From Bacteroidota bacterium (lineage in GTDB: Bacteria; Bacteroidota; Ignavibacteria; Ignavibacteriales; Melioribacteraceae), in contig JAHISV010000005.1 of assembly GCA_018818065.1 (NCBI GenBank), positions 540,527-604,526 on the forward strand: a stretch of 64,000 bases of DNA. Reading direction: 5' to 3'. The translations under genes were made by a program, and so were the position numbers. Shown here one piece after another: positions 25,676 through 34,461 of this stretch (within the stretch, counting starts at the first letter, position 1; every line of letters begins with the position of its first letter). The notes below the pieces were generated by a model. That model did not search any database. It was not told the DNA's origin and saw only the letters and a program-made list of their open reading frames with translations.

Positions 25676-26068
25676 TTATTTATCCGGATCAATTCCTTCC
25701 GTAATCCACTTAATTCCAATCTGTTCCCAACCGGGCTCTGAGGAAGCATCGATGTAACGTTCAAAGGCATAAATGCCGGTATCTCTAGCAATATTCTTAA
25801 ATTGAATTTTTGTGAGGTTGCTGGACAATATGACGACAGATCTTTCCATCCCGTTTTGTTTGTAGAGTTTCTGTCCATTTTCCATTATGTGTCTTGCCTC
25901 GTTCGCAAGGGGTCTTAAAGTTCTCATGTCAACAAAAATACCAAATTTGGTCGGTGATGTAACCAATACTTTTTTGGATTCATCAACCCATGCGTTCATT
26001 TCATCAGGAGATATTGAATCAGCAAAAGTTAAACGATACCCGTACGGTTTTTTTTCAATCTTGTACAC
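25676..26068 (-). CDS. STAS/SpoIIAA-like hypothetical protein
   Basis: 130 residues. The start codon is GTG at 26068, four bases after AAAGGAGG, one of the best ribosome sites in the window. No signal peptide or membrane segment. The pattern MYKIEKKPYGYRLTFAD...MNAWVDESKKVL...FGIFVDMRTLRPL resembles small SpoIIAA/STAS-like alpha-beta proteins, but this is only a fold-level impression. ARHIMENGQKLYKQNGMERSVVIL looks like a central helix and strand. Function unknown. Confidence 0.7.
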   Translation of the reverse strand: MYKIEKKPYGYRLTFADSISPDEMNAWVDESKKVLVTSPTKFGIFVDMRTLRPLANEARHIMENGQKLYKQNGMERSVVILSSNLTKIQFKNIARDTGIYAFERYIDASSEPGWEQIGIKWITEGIDPDK

Positions 26069-26224
26069 GTTTCCTCCTTTGTTTTATGTTTACTAAACGA
26101 AACAAAAGGAGATTAAATTCCCAATCTTAATTTGAATAAATCATGGTGTTATCCTATTATGTCATTGAATTGAATTCATTTGCAAAATGTTTTATCTTTG
26201 AGTCCATTTTGGGTGGCGTGATTA

Positions 26225-26434
26225 ATGACAAAAAGCCGAATTTATATAGTAATCTCTCTTTTACTATTTTTATCCGTTCCCTGGTTTTTTACTGATCCAA
26301 TTCCTACAGAAATATATGGTTTGCCATCGTGGGGTTTTTATAGTCTTTCAGTCACAATTCTTTTTGCGATAGTTACTGCCTTTTTGATAAACAGATACTG
26401 GGAAAAATTATCCGACGAGGATATAGATGAATAA
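26225..26434 (+). CDS. Small membrane protein (DUF3311-like) paired with a symporter
   Basis: 69 residues with two helices (IYIVISLLLFLSVPWFF and WGFYSLSVTILFAIVTAFLI) and an acidic tail (EKLSDEDIDE). Two-helix proteins of this size are often encoded just before sodium:solute symporters and are thought to be accessory subunits. Its last eight bases overlap the start of the symporter gene, which supports coupling. Confidence 0.75.
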   Translation: MTKSRIYIVISLLLFLSVPWFFTDPIPTEIYGLPSWGFYSLSVTILFAIVTAFLINRYWEKLSDEDIDE

Positions 26435-27890
26435 CATTCCCGATGCTGCTCTCTTAACTGAAAATGGTATAATATTTTTTTGTTTATATCTTCTCTCTTT
26501 GCTAATTGTTGGCATTGCTGGCAGAATAGCCCAGAAGGAAAACACTCTATCAGATTTTTATTTAAGCGGCAGAGGATTGGGACTTTTCGTTCTCTTTCTT
26601 ACACTCTATGCAACTCAATATAGTGGTCATACCCTGATTGGCTTCCCCGGAAAAGCTTATCGCCAGGGATACATGTTTTTAATGTCAGTAACTATTATGA
26701 TGTCAGTTATCGGAGCGTATCTTTTCTATGCGCCAAAACTTCAGAGACTGGCAAAAAAGTATAATTTCATCACGGTTGGTGATTATATTCAACATCGTTT
26801 CAAGTCTGATTCTTTCACTATTCTTATTACCATTTCGTGCATCGTAGCCCTTGCAAATTTTATTCTAACAAACCTTAAGGCTATTGGCTACATTGTTGAG
26901 GCGGCAACAGGCGGGCTAATAACTTTTGAAATGGGGATAATACTTCTTTCTGTTATAATTATTATTTATGAGACCTTAGGTGGAATGAGGAGTGTTGCCT
27001 GGACTGATGCTATTCAAGGTGTTTTATTACTAATTGGTGTTACAGCAATTTTTGTTGTTGTTCAGGTTCATTATGGTGGTTTGTCATCAGTGGCAGAAAC
27101 TTTGAAGGAAGCACGACCTGAATTTTGGGCTCCTCCTACCTTTGAAGATAAGAATCTTTGGCTGAGTACAATCCTTATTTTCATGTTTGGTGTTTCAGTT
27201 TACCCTCACGCAATTCAAAGAATCTATTCTGCAAAGAATTCAAAAACCTTAAAGAGGTCATTTCAAATCATGATTTTTATGCCTCTTGTTACAACTTTTT
27301 TTATGTTCGTTGTGGGTCTTGTTGGGGCGGCCCGGCTTCCAGGAGTAACAAGGCAGGGAAGTGATGAAGTTGCGTTGCTGCTTTTAAAGGATATGGCAAA
27401 CAGTATACCGGGGATGGCAATTCTCGTAACGTTATTTATTACCGCCGCAACTGCGGCTATAATGTCAACAGTCGATTCTGCTCTATTGGCTATTTCTTCA
27501 CTTTTTACTCAGGATATTTATCGTCGTTTGAAACCCGATAGCAATCAATCCAAATTAACGGGTGTTGGTAAAATATTCTCATGGATTGTTATTGCAGTAA
27601 TGTCCTTTCTGGCGATCAAGTTGCCCGAAACGATTTGGCGAATAACTGAGATAAAGTTAGAGTTATTGTGTCAGGTTGCTCCGGCAATATTTCTTGGTAT
27701 AAACATAAAGAATTTGAAAACTAAGCCGGTATTATTCGGCTTTCTGGTTGGGACAGTTATTGCAGTTGCAATGATTACTGCAAACATTACATTGGGTTTA
27801 CCTGCAAAACCACTTGGAATACATGCAGGTATTTGGGGCTTAGCGGTTAATTTAACCGTGATATATTTCTTGAATAAAAAAGAGAACTAA
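26427..27890 (+). CDS. Sodium:solute symporter (SSS family)
   Basis: 487 residues with about 13 membrane helices. SSS features include SDFYLSGRGLGLFVLFLTLY near the start, ITVGDYIQHRF, YETLGGMRSVAWTDAIQGVL and the sodium-site helix TAATAAIMSTVDSALLAISS. The substrate is not evident. It begins inside the 3' end of the small partner gene and ends with a four-base overlap with the convergent MscS gene. Confidence 0.9.
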   Translation: MNNIPDAALLTENGIIFFCLYLLSLLIVGIAGRIAQKENTLSDFYLSGRGLGLFVLFLTLYATQYSGHTLIGFPGKAYRQGYMFLMSVTIMMSVIGAYLFYAPKLQRLAKKYNFITVGDYIQHRFKSDSFTILITISCIVALANFILTNLKAIGYIVEAATGGLITFEMGIILLSVIIIIYETLGGMRSVAWTDAIQGVLLLIGVTAIFVVVQVHYGGLSSVAETLKEARPEFWAPPTFEDKNLWLSTILIFMFGVSVYPHAIQRIYSAKNSKTLKRSFQIMIFMPLVTTFFMFVVGLVGAARLPGVTRQGSDEVALLLLKDMANSIPGMAILVTLFITAATAAIMSTVDSALLAISSLFTQDIYRRLKPDSNQSKLTGVGKIFSWIVIAVMSFLAIKLPETIWRITEIKLELLCQVAPAIFLGINIKNLKTKPVLFGFLVGTVIAVAMITANITLGLPAKPLGIHAGIWGLAVNLTVIYFLNKKEN

Positions 27891-29098
27891 CTTTTAAGTT
27901 CTCTTATATCATAGCCAGTGGGAGTTTGAAACATTTTCAATTCAAATTCCGGCACAACTGCCAGTAAATGATCAAAAATATCCGCTTGAATTTCCTCGTA
28001 TTCTACCCATGCAATTGTATTTGCAAAAACATATATCTCAATTGGTAATCCATTTGGCCCGGGTGGGAGTTGTCTGATAAGAAATGTTAAATCACTTCTT
28101 ATATCTTTTCTGTTTTTTAAATATGCCTTAATGTATTCCCTAAAGGTACCAAGATTTGTTAATCTTCTTCCATTAACTAATTCATTGGAATTGATTTCTG
28201 AAAGGGAATTGTAATCATTGATCTCCGATTCTTTATACGACAGATATTCTTTAAGAAGATTGATTTTTTTGAATTTCGTTAACATCTCACTATCACAAAA
28301 TTTTACACTGGAAAGATCAAGATGTATCGATCGTTTGATTCTTCTCCCGCCGGTTTGCTGCATCCCCCTCCAATTTTTAAAGGGAACTTCTATCAACTTA
28401 TGAGTAGGTATTACAGTAATAGTTTTATCAAAATTCCTGACTTTAATAGTATGCAGAGCAATATCCATTACATCTCCGTCGACACCCAGAGAAGGAACCT
28501 CAATCCAGTCATCAACTTTTACTAAATCGTACGACGTAATTTGAATACTTGCAACGAATGAGAGTATTGTATCCTTAAAAACAAGAAGCAATACAGCTGT
28601 TAATGCCCCAATTCCGCCGAGTATTGACCAGGGACTTTGTCCGGTTAATAATCCTATAAAAAATATGGCGCCCATAATATAAATAATGATGGCAACGATT
28701 TGCAAGTAGCCTTTTATGGGGCGGGATTTATGTTTCTCGGATTTTTCGTAAAAAGAGTTTGCAGAATTGAGAGTAATTGCAAAGCATTGTAGTACAAAGA
28801 AAAGAATAACTGCCTCAATTATCCGTGTGAAAATATCCTGTACAGAGGGGAGCAGATATAAGAATTGATGGATTACTAAAAGAGGGGGTATCTGGGCAAG
28901 TTTCCTGAGGAGTTTCTCGTTCAGCATTATGTCGTCGAGATCAGTTTTTGTTTTTTCCACCAAACGATGAATAACCTTAAAAAGAATTACTTTGGTAAAA
29001 AGGTAGGAAAAATATGCCAGCAGAATAACCAATAGAAAAATCAGGTTCTCGTAAATAAATGGATAATGCTTAAGCCAGGTAATAATGTTTTCGAGCAT
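27887..29098 (-). CDS. MscS-family mechanosensitive channel (YbdG-like)
   Basis: 403 residues with about five N-terminal helices, then the pore-lining TM3-like helix and beta domain: GGIGALTAVLLLVFKDTILS, VDDWIEVPSLGVDGDVMDIA, IPTHKLIEVPFKNWRGM. The long region after the beta domain and the GGRRIKRSI segment match the YbdG/MscM branch. It would open on membrane tension to release osmolytes. Single gene convergent with the symporter. Confidence 0.88.
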   Translation of the reverse strand: MLENIITWLKHYPFIYENLIFLLVILLAYFSYLFTKVILFKVIHRLVEKTKTDLDDIMLNEKLLRKLAQIPPLLVIHQFLYLLPSVQDIFTRIIEAVILFFVLQCFAITLNSANSFYEKSEKHKSRPIKGYLQIVAIIIYIMGAIFFIGLLTGQSPWSILGGIGALTAVLLLVFKDTILSFVASIQITSYDLVKVDDWIEVPSLGVDGDVMDIALHTIKVRNFDKTITVIPTHKLIEVPFKNWRGMQQTGGRRIKRSIHLDLSSVKFCDSEMLTKFKKINLLKEYLSYKESEINDYNSLSEINSNELVNGRRLTNLGTFREYIKAYLKNRKDIRSDLTFLIRQLPPGPNGLPIEIYVFANTIAWVEYEEIQADIFDHLLAVVPEFELKMFQTPTGYDIRELKS

Positions 29099-29224
29099 CT
29101 TTTACACTTATTTTATTTATCAACTAAATCAATATTGAAAAAATGATGTTTATAGGCAAGGATATCCCTCGTTTGTTAATTCTTTCTCTTTTAACTATGA
29201 TTGTTTTCTATTCAAAAGGAATTT

Positions 29225-30127
29225 ATGAAAAAGGGTAATTTACTGGCGTATCTTGCATGGCTTTCAACATGTATAGTTTGGGGTACAACGTACTTAGCAA
29301 TCAGAATTGGTGTTGGTGATTTACCTCCATGGTTATTTGCCGGGTTCAGATGGATGGCTGCAGGTACCGTGCTGATATCAGTTTTGCTTTTCATGAAGTT
29401 CAAACTGCCAAGGTTAAATGAGATTAAACACCTGGCAGTTGTGGGAATTGCCTTAATCGGTGTTGCCAATGGTCTGGTGGTTTATGCAGAGCAATGGATA
29501 CCAAGTGGATTGGCAGCTTTGATAGTTACTACTTTACCCTTCTGGGTCGTTGGAATAGAACTCGCTTTACCTCTTGGGAACAGAATTAGCCTTACAACAA
29601 TTTTTGGGGTGCTTCTTGGTTTAGTAGGCACAGGACTAATTTTTAGAAATGAATTTGAAAAATTATTCGACCCGGATTATCTGACGGGTGTAATTGCAAT
29701 ACTTGGGGCAATAATTGTCTGGGCTGCCGGGTCACTCTATTCTAAATCGAGAAAGTTTGAAGTTCATCCTTTGATGGGCGCTTCCATTCAAATGATTATT
29801 GCTGGAGCACTGCAAACCATTTTTGGATTGTTATTGGGAGAATATGATTCTTTTATCTTCACTCAAAGTAGTTTGCTTGCATTCTTATACTTGCTATTTG
29901 TCGGCTCATTAATGGGTTACGCATCGTATATTTATGCACTTGCCCATCTACCAGTTTCTTTTGCCACTACTTATGCCTATGTAAATCCTGTAATTGCACT
30001 CTTTTTGGGCTGGCTTGTTCTTGGGGAAGAGTTGAACCTTACAATAGGCATAGCTACAGTAATAATATTAGTAGGTGTGTTTGTGGTAAAGAGGGGGAGT
30101 AGGGCTATTGAATTGAAAAAGCCCTAA
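29225..30127 (+). CDS. EamA/DMT-superfamily transporter
   Basis: 300 residues with ten predicted helices in two EamA repeats (AWLSTCIVWGTTYLAIRIG, and YIYALAHLPVSFATTYAYVN...FLGWLVLGEEL). The ATG at 29225 has AAAGGA just upstream and is preferred to the TTG at 29201. Related proteins export amino acids or other metabolites. Substrate unknown. Confidence 0.88.
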   Translation: MKKGNLLAYLAWLSTCIVWGTTYLAIRIGVGDLPPWLFAGFRWMAAGTVLISVLLFMKFKLPRLNEIKHLAVVGIALIGVANGLVVYAEQWIPSGLAALIVTTLPFWVVGIELALPLGNRISLTTIFGVLLGLVGTGLIFRNEFEKLFDPDYLTGVIAILGAIIVWAAGSLYSKSRKFEVHPLMGASIQMIIAGALQTIFGLLLGEYDSFIFTQSSLLAFLYLLFVGSLMGYASYIYALAHLPVSFATTYAYVNPVIALFLGWLVLGEELNLTIGIATVIILVGVFVVKRGSRAIELKKP

Positions 30128-30138
30128 GACTTTTTCAA

Positions 30139-30870
30139 TTATTCTATTAATGAAATTTCTAATTTGCTAGAGAAATCAAAGCTTATTACACCTTCTGTTA
30201 ACTCAAAATCCAGTGCATGTCCGCCAATATCCTTATTATCTCCCAGAAAATGGAAATGAAAGCCGGGGAAGTTTATATTGTCGAATTTTTCCGGAAGCCA
30301 GAAGCCAATAATGTCACCAGTCACGTTTTCAAAATCAAACACACTTTGTAGCTCAACTACCGCTGCTATGGAAGGATAAGGAGGAGTTTGTTTAGGAACA
30401 CTGCGCGCTTTAACCCGGGAAAAATTCCCATGAATTCTAATCGCGACCAGTTCATCTTTTTCTTCCAGTATCCTTAATAGATCCTTTTTTAGTGAATCTG
30501 CCGAAACGGTGTAGTTAACTTCAACACTCTTATCTTCCATAAATTTCTTAACCATTACAAATGGTATCAGTAATTCCTCAGAAGCGGGCAATACAGGTCC
30601 TTCGAAAGATACTCTGTAGACAGTCCCCTGATAAATAACCATTTCGCCATCAACGCCGTTAAATGTACCTATTCCAAAATCGCCTTTTTCAAGCATAGCT
30701 GCCTGTGTAAGATTTCCTTCGAACTCTCCATTCATCAAGTCGACTTTAGTTGAATACTGAAAAATGACATCCGAATACTCACCAGGGCGTGAGATTTCGC
30801 GAACTTCTTTTGTACAAGAGGAAACAAACAAAAATAATATTGATGTGAAAATGATGAAAGAATATTTCAT
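30139..30870 (-). CDS. budA: Alpha-acetolactate decarboxylase, predicted lipoprotein
   Basis: 243 residues. The enzyme domain shows GDFGIGTFNGVDGEMV and the zinc-binding segment FPGFHFHFLGDNKDIGGHAL with three histidines. It converts acetolactate to acetoin. Unlike the cytoplasmic enzyme of classical acetoin producers, it begins with a type II signal peptide (FIIFTSILFLFVSSC, lipid cysteine about residue 19), so it should sit outside the cytoplasm. AAGGAT eight bases before the ATG is a good ribosome site. It starts 10 bases after the symporter gene, so transport and decarboxylation may be linked. Confidence 0.9.
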   Translation of the reverse strand: MKYSFIIFTSILFLFVSSCTKEVREISRPGEYSDVIFQYSTKVDLMNGEFEGNLTQAAMLEKGDFGIGTFNGVDGEMVIYQGTVYRVSFEGPVLPASEELLIPFVMVKKFMEDKSVEVNYTVSADSLKKDLLRILEEKDELVAIRIHGNFSRVKARSVPKQTPPYPSIAAVVELQSVFDFENVTGDIIGFWLPEKFDNINFPGFHFHFLGDNKDIGGHALDFELTEGVISFDFSSKLEISLIE

Positions 30871-30880
30871 TTATAGATCC

Positions 30881-32371
30881 TTATTCAACTTTTTTAAGAA
30901 TTTCATACCTTTTTTGCTGAGTTAAAAGACTCACGACAAATGTTAGGGCTAAAGATACGAAAAACGCCGGGATTAGTTCGTAAATCATAGATTTTAAGAA
31001 AGGAGTCTGATTCCAGATTATTACTGTTAAAACGCCGGAAATCATTCCGGCAGCAGCGCCATTCCTGTTCGTTTTTCTCCAAAACAGAGCCAGAAGGATT
31101 GGCGGTCCGAAGGCGGCACCTAAACCACCCCAGGCAAAAAGTACCAGCCAGAAAACTATATCATTGCCAACAAACCCAATTATTAGCGCCATTAGAACTA
31201 CTGCAACTATTATTATTCTGCTCATTAATACGAGTTGTTTGTCAGAAAGATGTTTTTCAGGGTTAATGATCTTTTGATAAAAATCTCTGATAATTGCTGA
31301 GGCGCAAACGAGTAACATGGAATCAGCTGTTGACATTATTGCGGCAAGAATGGAGGCTATTACAACTCCAAATAATATTGGATGAAGATGCAATTGTGCC
31401 AGATAGGGGAATAAGTTCTCGGGATCTCCTCCCGGAAGCTGATTCGCATTAGCGAAATAAGCCTTTCCAATAAGACCAATTGACATTGCGGAAAATCCCA
31501 TAATTAGATTCCAGAATGTTCCTACATAAGCGCTAAATTTTAACTTTTTGGGGTCATCTATTGACATGTATCTGACAAGAATATGTGGGTTTCCAGGAGA
31601 GCCTAATCCGATTCCGGCAAATCCAAGAATAACACCAGTTCCAATAGCAAATGGATCAAGGAGTCTTGGATCGTAAGATAACTTAGTAAAAAGAGCTGAG
31701 AAGCCCCCCATGTCTGTAATAATAATTATTGGTAAAATAATTAGAGCGAACAACATAAAGATTGCCTGAATAACATCTGTTAAAGAAACAGCCAGAAATC
31801 CGCCTAATAAAGTGTAAAGTAAAACTATGCCTGCAGTGATCAGAATTCCCAGTGATGGGGTTACGTTGAAACTGGTGCTAAAGGCTTTCCCACCCCCAAC
31901 GAATTGGGCACTTATGTAGGCAGTCATAAATACTATAATGATAATAACAGATAGCCATCTCAATAACATAGATTTATCATTAAACCGCGATTCAAAATAG
32001 TCGGGGATTGTTAAATTGTTGTTAGCCTCAGTCTGGCGACGAAGTTTTGGGGCGGCGTAAAGGAACATAAAAAATTCTGCTATCGTATATCCTATAAATG
32101 CCCAAAAGGCACCAATCCCATATGTGAATGCCATTCCCGTTAAACCAATAAGCAGCCAGCTGCTTCTACCAGAGGCCACGGCACTTAAGGCCACAACGAA
32201 CTTATTCATCTTCCTTCCACCAAGGAAAAATTCGTTTAACCCCTTAGAAGAGAATCGAGAGCTGAAAATGCCAATGAGTAAAATTATAAGGATGTATACA
32301 ATAAAGGAAAGGATAGTATAGGTATTAGCAGATAAGGTTAGACTCAAACCGTTTTCCAATGATTTCTCCAT
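30881..32371 (-). CDS. Sodium/proline-type symporter (SSS family)
   Basis: 496 residues with about 13 helices. NEFFLGGRKMNKFVVALSAV, SGRSSWLLIGLTGMAF, LLGGFLAVSLTDVIQAIFML, LGSPGNPHILVRYMS and ILAAIMSTADSMLLVCASAI are typical of the PutP branch of sodium symporters. PutP imports proline; the true substrate here is not certain because the gene is paired with acetolactate decarboxylase. No strong ribosome site is seen before the ATG at 32371. Confidence 0.85.
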   Translation of the reverse strand: MEKSLENGLSLTLSANTYTILSFIVYILIILLIGIFSSRFSSKGLNEFFLGGRKMNKFVVALSAVASGRSSWLLIGLTGMAFTYGIGAFWAFIGYTIAEFFMFLYAAPKLRRQTEANNNLTIPDYFESRFNDKSMLLRWLSVIIIIVFMTAYISAQFVGGGKAFSTSFNVTPSLGILITAGIVLLYTLLGGFLAVSLTDVIQAIFMLFALIILPIIIITDMGGFSALFTKLSYDPRLLDPFAIGTGVILGFAGIGLGSPGNPHILVRYMSIDDPKKLKFSAYVGTFWNLIMGFSAMSIGLIGKAYFANANQLPGGDPENLFPYLAQLHLHPILFGVVIASILAAIMSTADSMLLVCASAIIRDFYQKIINPEKHLSDKQLVLMSRIIIVAVVLMALIIGFVGNDIVFWLVLFAWGGLGAAFGPPILLALFWRKTNRNGAAAGMISGVLTVIIWNQTPFLKSMIYELIPAFFVSLALTFVVSLLTQQKRYEILKKVE

Positions 32372-32436
32372 ACGATTTTTAAGGTTACATACGGCCGCAA
32401 TTTAATAAGAATAAGAGAATTATTAAATTGAGAAAT

Positions 32437-32871
32437 TCAATCAATCTTGATCAGGTAATATTCTTTTTCCAAGGGAGCAAAACGGATATATTTATAGATG
32501 GTCTGATCGCCGCTTTTGAATGATAAAATAGCAACTGTAATATTATATCCGTTGTATTCTTCTGTTTTGAATTCCTCTATTAAAAATTGATCACTTACTT
32601 TTTTAAGTCCTTTTAAAGTGTTGCAATACCTCTTAATTTTACTCACATCACTTGAGTTCTCAATATCAGGTATTCTAAACTTTGTCTTCTCATTTTCTTT
32701 TTCTTCAATAAGAATTAGATTTTTTATTCCCAAATAATCATTAGTCTGTGCTACCTTGAAAAGAGCCTCAACTTTTTGACTGATATTATTTTTCTGTGCT
32801 TGTGTTTGTCCCGAAACGGAAGAACACTGTATTATATATGAAAATAAAACAATAAAAATTAATCTGAACAT
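32437..32871 (-). CDS. Exported hypothetical protein
   Basis: 144 residues from the ATG at 32871 (GAGG seven bases upstream; the TTG at 32883 is less likely). A signal peptide (MFRLIFIVLFSYIIQCSSVSG) is followed by a mixed alpha-beta domain with many lysines and glutamates (LILIEEKENEKTKF, LKGLKKVSDQFLIEEFKTEE). I do not recognise it. It lies just downstream of AMP nucleosidase with a 15-base gap. Confidence 0.65.
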   Translation of the reverse strand: MFRLIFIVLFSYIIQCSSVSGQTQAQKNNISQKVEALFKVAQTNDYLGIKNLILIEEKENEKTKFRIPDIENSSDVSKIKRYCNTLKGLKKVSDQFLIEEFKTEEYNGYNITVAILSFKSGDQTIYKYIRFAPLEKEYYLIKID

Positions 32872-32886
32872 CGAATACCTCAACTA

Positions 32887-33663
32887 CTAGTAAGTATAGT
32901 GTTTAATTTGTTCGCCCTTTGTCCCTAATTCGGTCATTGATTCTATTCCAATCTGTAAATGCAGGTCAACGAATTGGGATGTTATTCTTTCATCGGATTT
33001 CTCTGTTTTTATGCCTTCGGGAAACATTGGCAGATCTGAAACTAACAATAATGCACCTCGGGCAATATGATTTGTATGCCCAACAATAAAAATGGTTGCT
33101 GTTTCCATGTCTATTCCAATTGCACCAATTTTACTAAGATAGGTTTTAAACTCTTCGTCCCATTCCCAAACACGTCTGTTAGTAGTATAGATAACCCCGG
33201 TGCGGTATTCTTCAGTGTGCGCACGGATTTTATCAGAAACAAATTTATGCAACTTAAAAGACGGAAGCGCAGGCACTTCTGGCGGAAGATAATCATTACT
33301 CGTTCCTTCACCACGAATAGCCGCGATTGGAAGGATAAAATGCCCCAGCTCAGTTGACCTCTTTAAGCCGCCACACTTGCCAAGGAAAAGAACTGCTTGC
33401 GGATTTCTCGCGGAAAGCAGATCCATTATAGTAGCGGCGTTTGGTGATCCCATTCCAAAATTAATTATCGAAACACCATCTGAGTTTGTTGCCGTCTGCA
33501 TCGGTTTGTTTTCGCCGGTAATATTACATCCGAATTTATCTGCAAATTTTTCCACATAATTTTGAAAATTAGTAATCAGCATATAATCGCCAAGTTCATC
33601 GACTGAAGCGCCTGTGTATCTGGGCAGCCAGTTCTTAGCAATATCAAGTTTAGTTTTCATCAT
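32887..33663 (-). CDS. amn: AMP nucleosidase, short Bacteroidetes-type form
   Basis: 258 residues of the nucleoside-phosphorylase fold: WLPRYTGASVDELGDYML, FGMGSPNAATIMDLLSA, FLGKCGGLKRS, and the GIDMETATIFIVG motif that binds the ribose. It cleaves AMP to adenine and ribose 5-phosphate. The E. coli enzyme is nearly twice as long because of an extra N-terminal regulatory domain; this short form is common in Bacteroidetes. It follows the PAP2 phosphatase gene by 14 bases. Confidence 0.88.
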   Translation of the reverse strand: MMKTKLDIAKNWLPRYTGASVDELGDYMLITNFQNYVEKFADKFGCNITGENKPMQTATNSDGVSIINFGMGSPNAATIMDLLSARNPQAVLFLGKCGGLKRSTELGHFILPIAAIRGEGTSNDYLPPEVPALPSFKLHKFVSDKIRAHTEEYRTGVIYTTNRRVWEWDEEFKTYLSKIGAIGIDMETATIFIVGHTNHIARGALLLVSDLPMFPEGIKTEKSDERITSQFVDLHLQIGIESMTELGTKGEQIKHYTY

Positions 33664-33677
33664 AAATAATGTTCCAA

Positions 33678-34253
33678 TTAATCAATAGTTTTTGCGGTAA
33701 TGAACCTTTTCGAAATCAAAGAATCAATAAATTTTGTAAGAAATGCAAATAGCAACCCGAGTATAATACCAATTAATCCTCCAACAAATATATCTGACGG
33801 GTAGTGAACTCCAACATAAGGGCGTGAGATAGCTATTAGTGCAGCTACCGAATACAAAATCCATTTGAATTTCGGGTATAGATTTGAGAAATAAGCTGCA
33901 ACAGTAAAATTATTTACGGCATGTGAAGAGGGCATAGAATATGACCCGGAACAGAAAACCAAAACGTTCACATCTGGCAGTTCATTGCAGGGTCTGACTC
34001 TTGCGAACAAGTTTTTTAATAGAGAACTGCTTAACTGATCAGAGACCGTTATAAGAAGAATGGTCATTATTGCTGCAATTTTCCCCAGCCTTCCTCCCTT
34101 AAAGAAAAGAATGAGAATTAAAATAATGTAAGCAATATACCAGTGCTTAACTTCTGTAATAAATGGGAAAAGTCTGTCGAACAAACTATTTGAAATAGTA
34201 TTATTAAAAAAGTAGAATAATGTTTTATCTATTTGGTAAATTATATCTGTCAT
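33678..34253 (-). CDS. PAP2-family membrane phosphatase
   Basis: 191 residues with five to six helices and the three PAP2 signatures: KNLFARVRP, MPSSHA and SRPYVGVHYPSD. Such enzymes dephosphorylate lipid phosphates such as undecaprenyl pyrophosphate or phosphatidic acid at the outer face of the inner membrane. The active histidines are present in all expected places. Confidence 0.9.
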   Translation of the reverse strand: MTDIIYQIDKTLFYFFNNTISNSLFDRLFPFITEVKHWYIAYIILILILFFKGGRLGKIAAIMTILLITVSDQLSSSLLKNLFARVRPCNELPDVNVLVFCSGSYSMPSSHAVNNFTVAAYFSNLYPKFKWILYSVAALIAISRPYVGVHYPSDIFVGGLIGIILGLLFAFLTKFIDSLISKRFITAKTID

Positions 34254-34461
34254 GTTGGTTTTGATTATTTAGAAAAAATTTAGTATTTAGAATATTGCGG
34301 TCCTGGCAAAATTATAACCTGGATAGTGATACTAACAACTTAATTCAATAAAGTAACAGATAATAGCAATAAGTTGATAAATATTACACCAAAATAATAA
34401 AAAATGGTGTATCTTACGAAATCTGTAATTAACTGAAAAACTACAGTTAGTATTGGCATGA

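Noticed and set aside
25558-25878. 106-codon minus-strand frame overlapping the STAS-like gene
   Set aside because: Out of frame with the gene that has the strong ribosome site at 26068; no recognisable domain.
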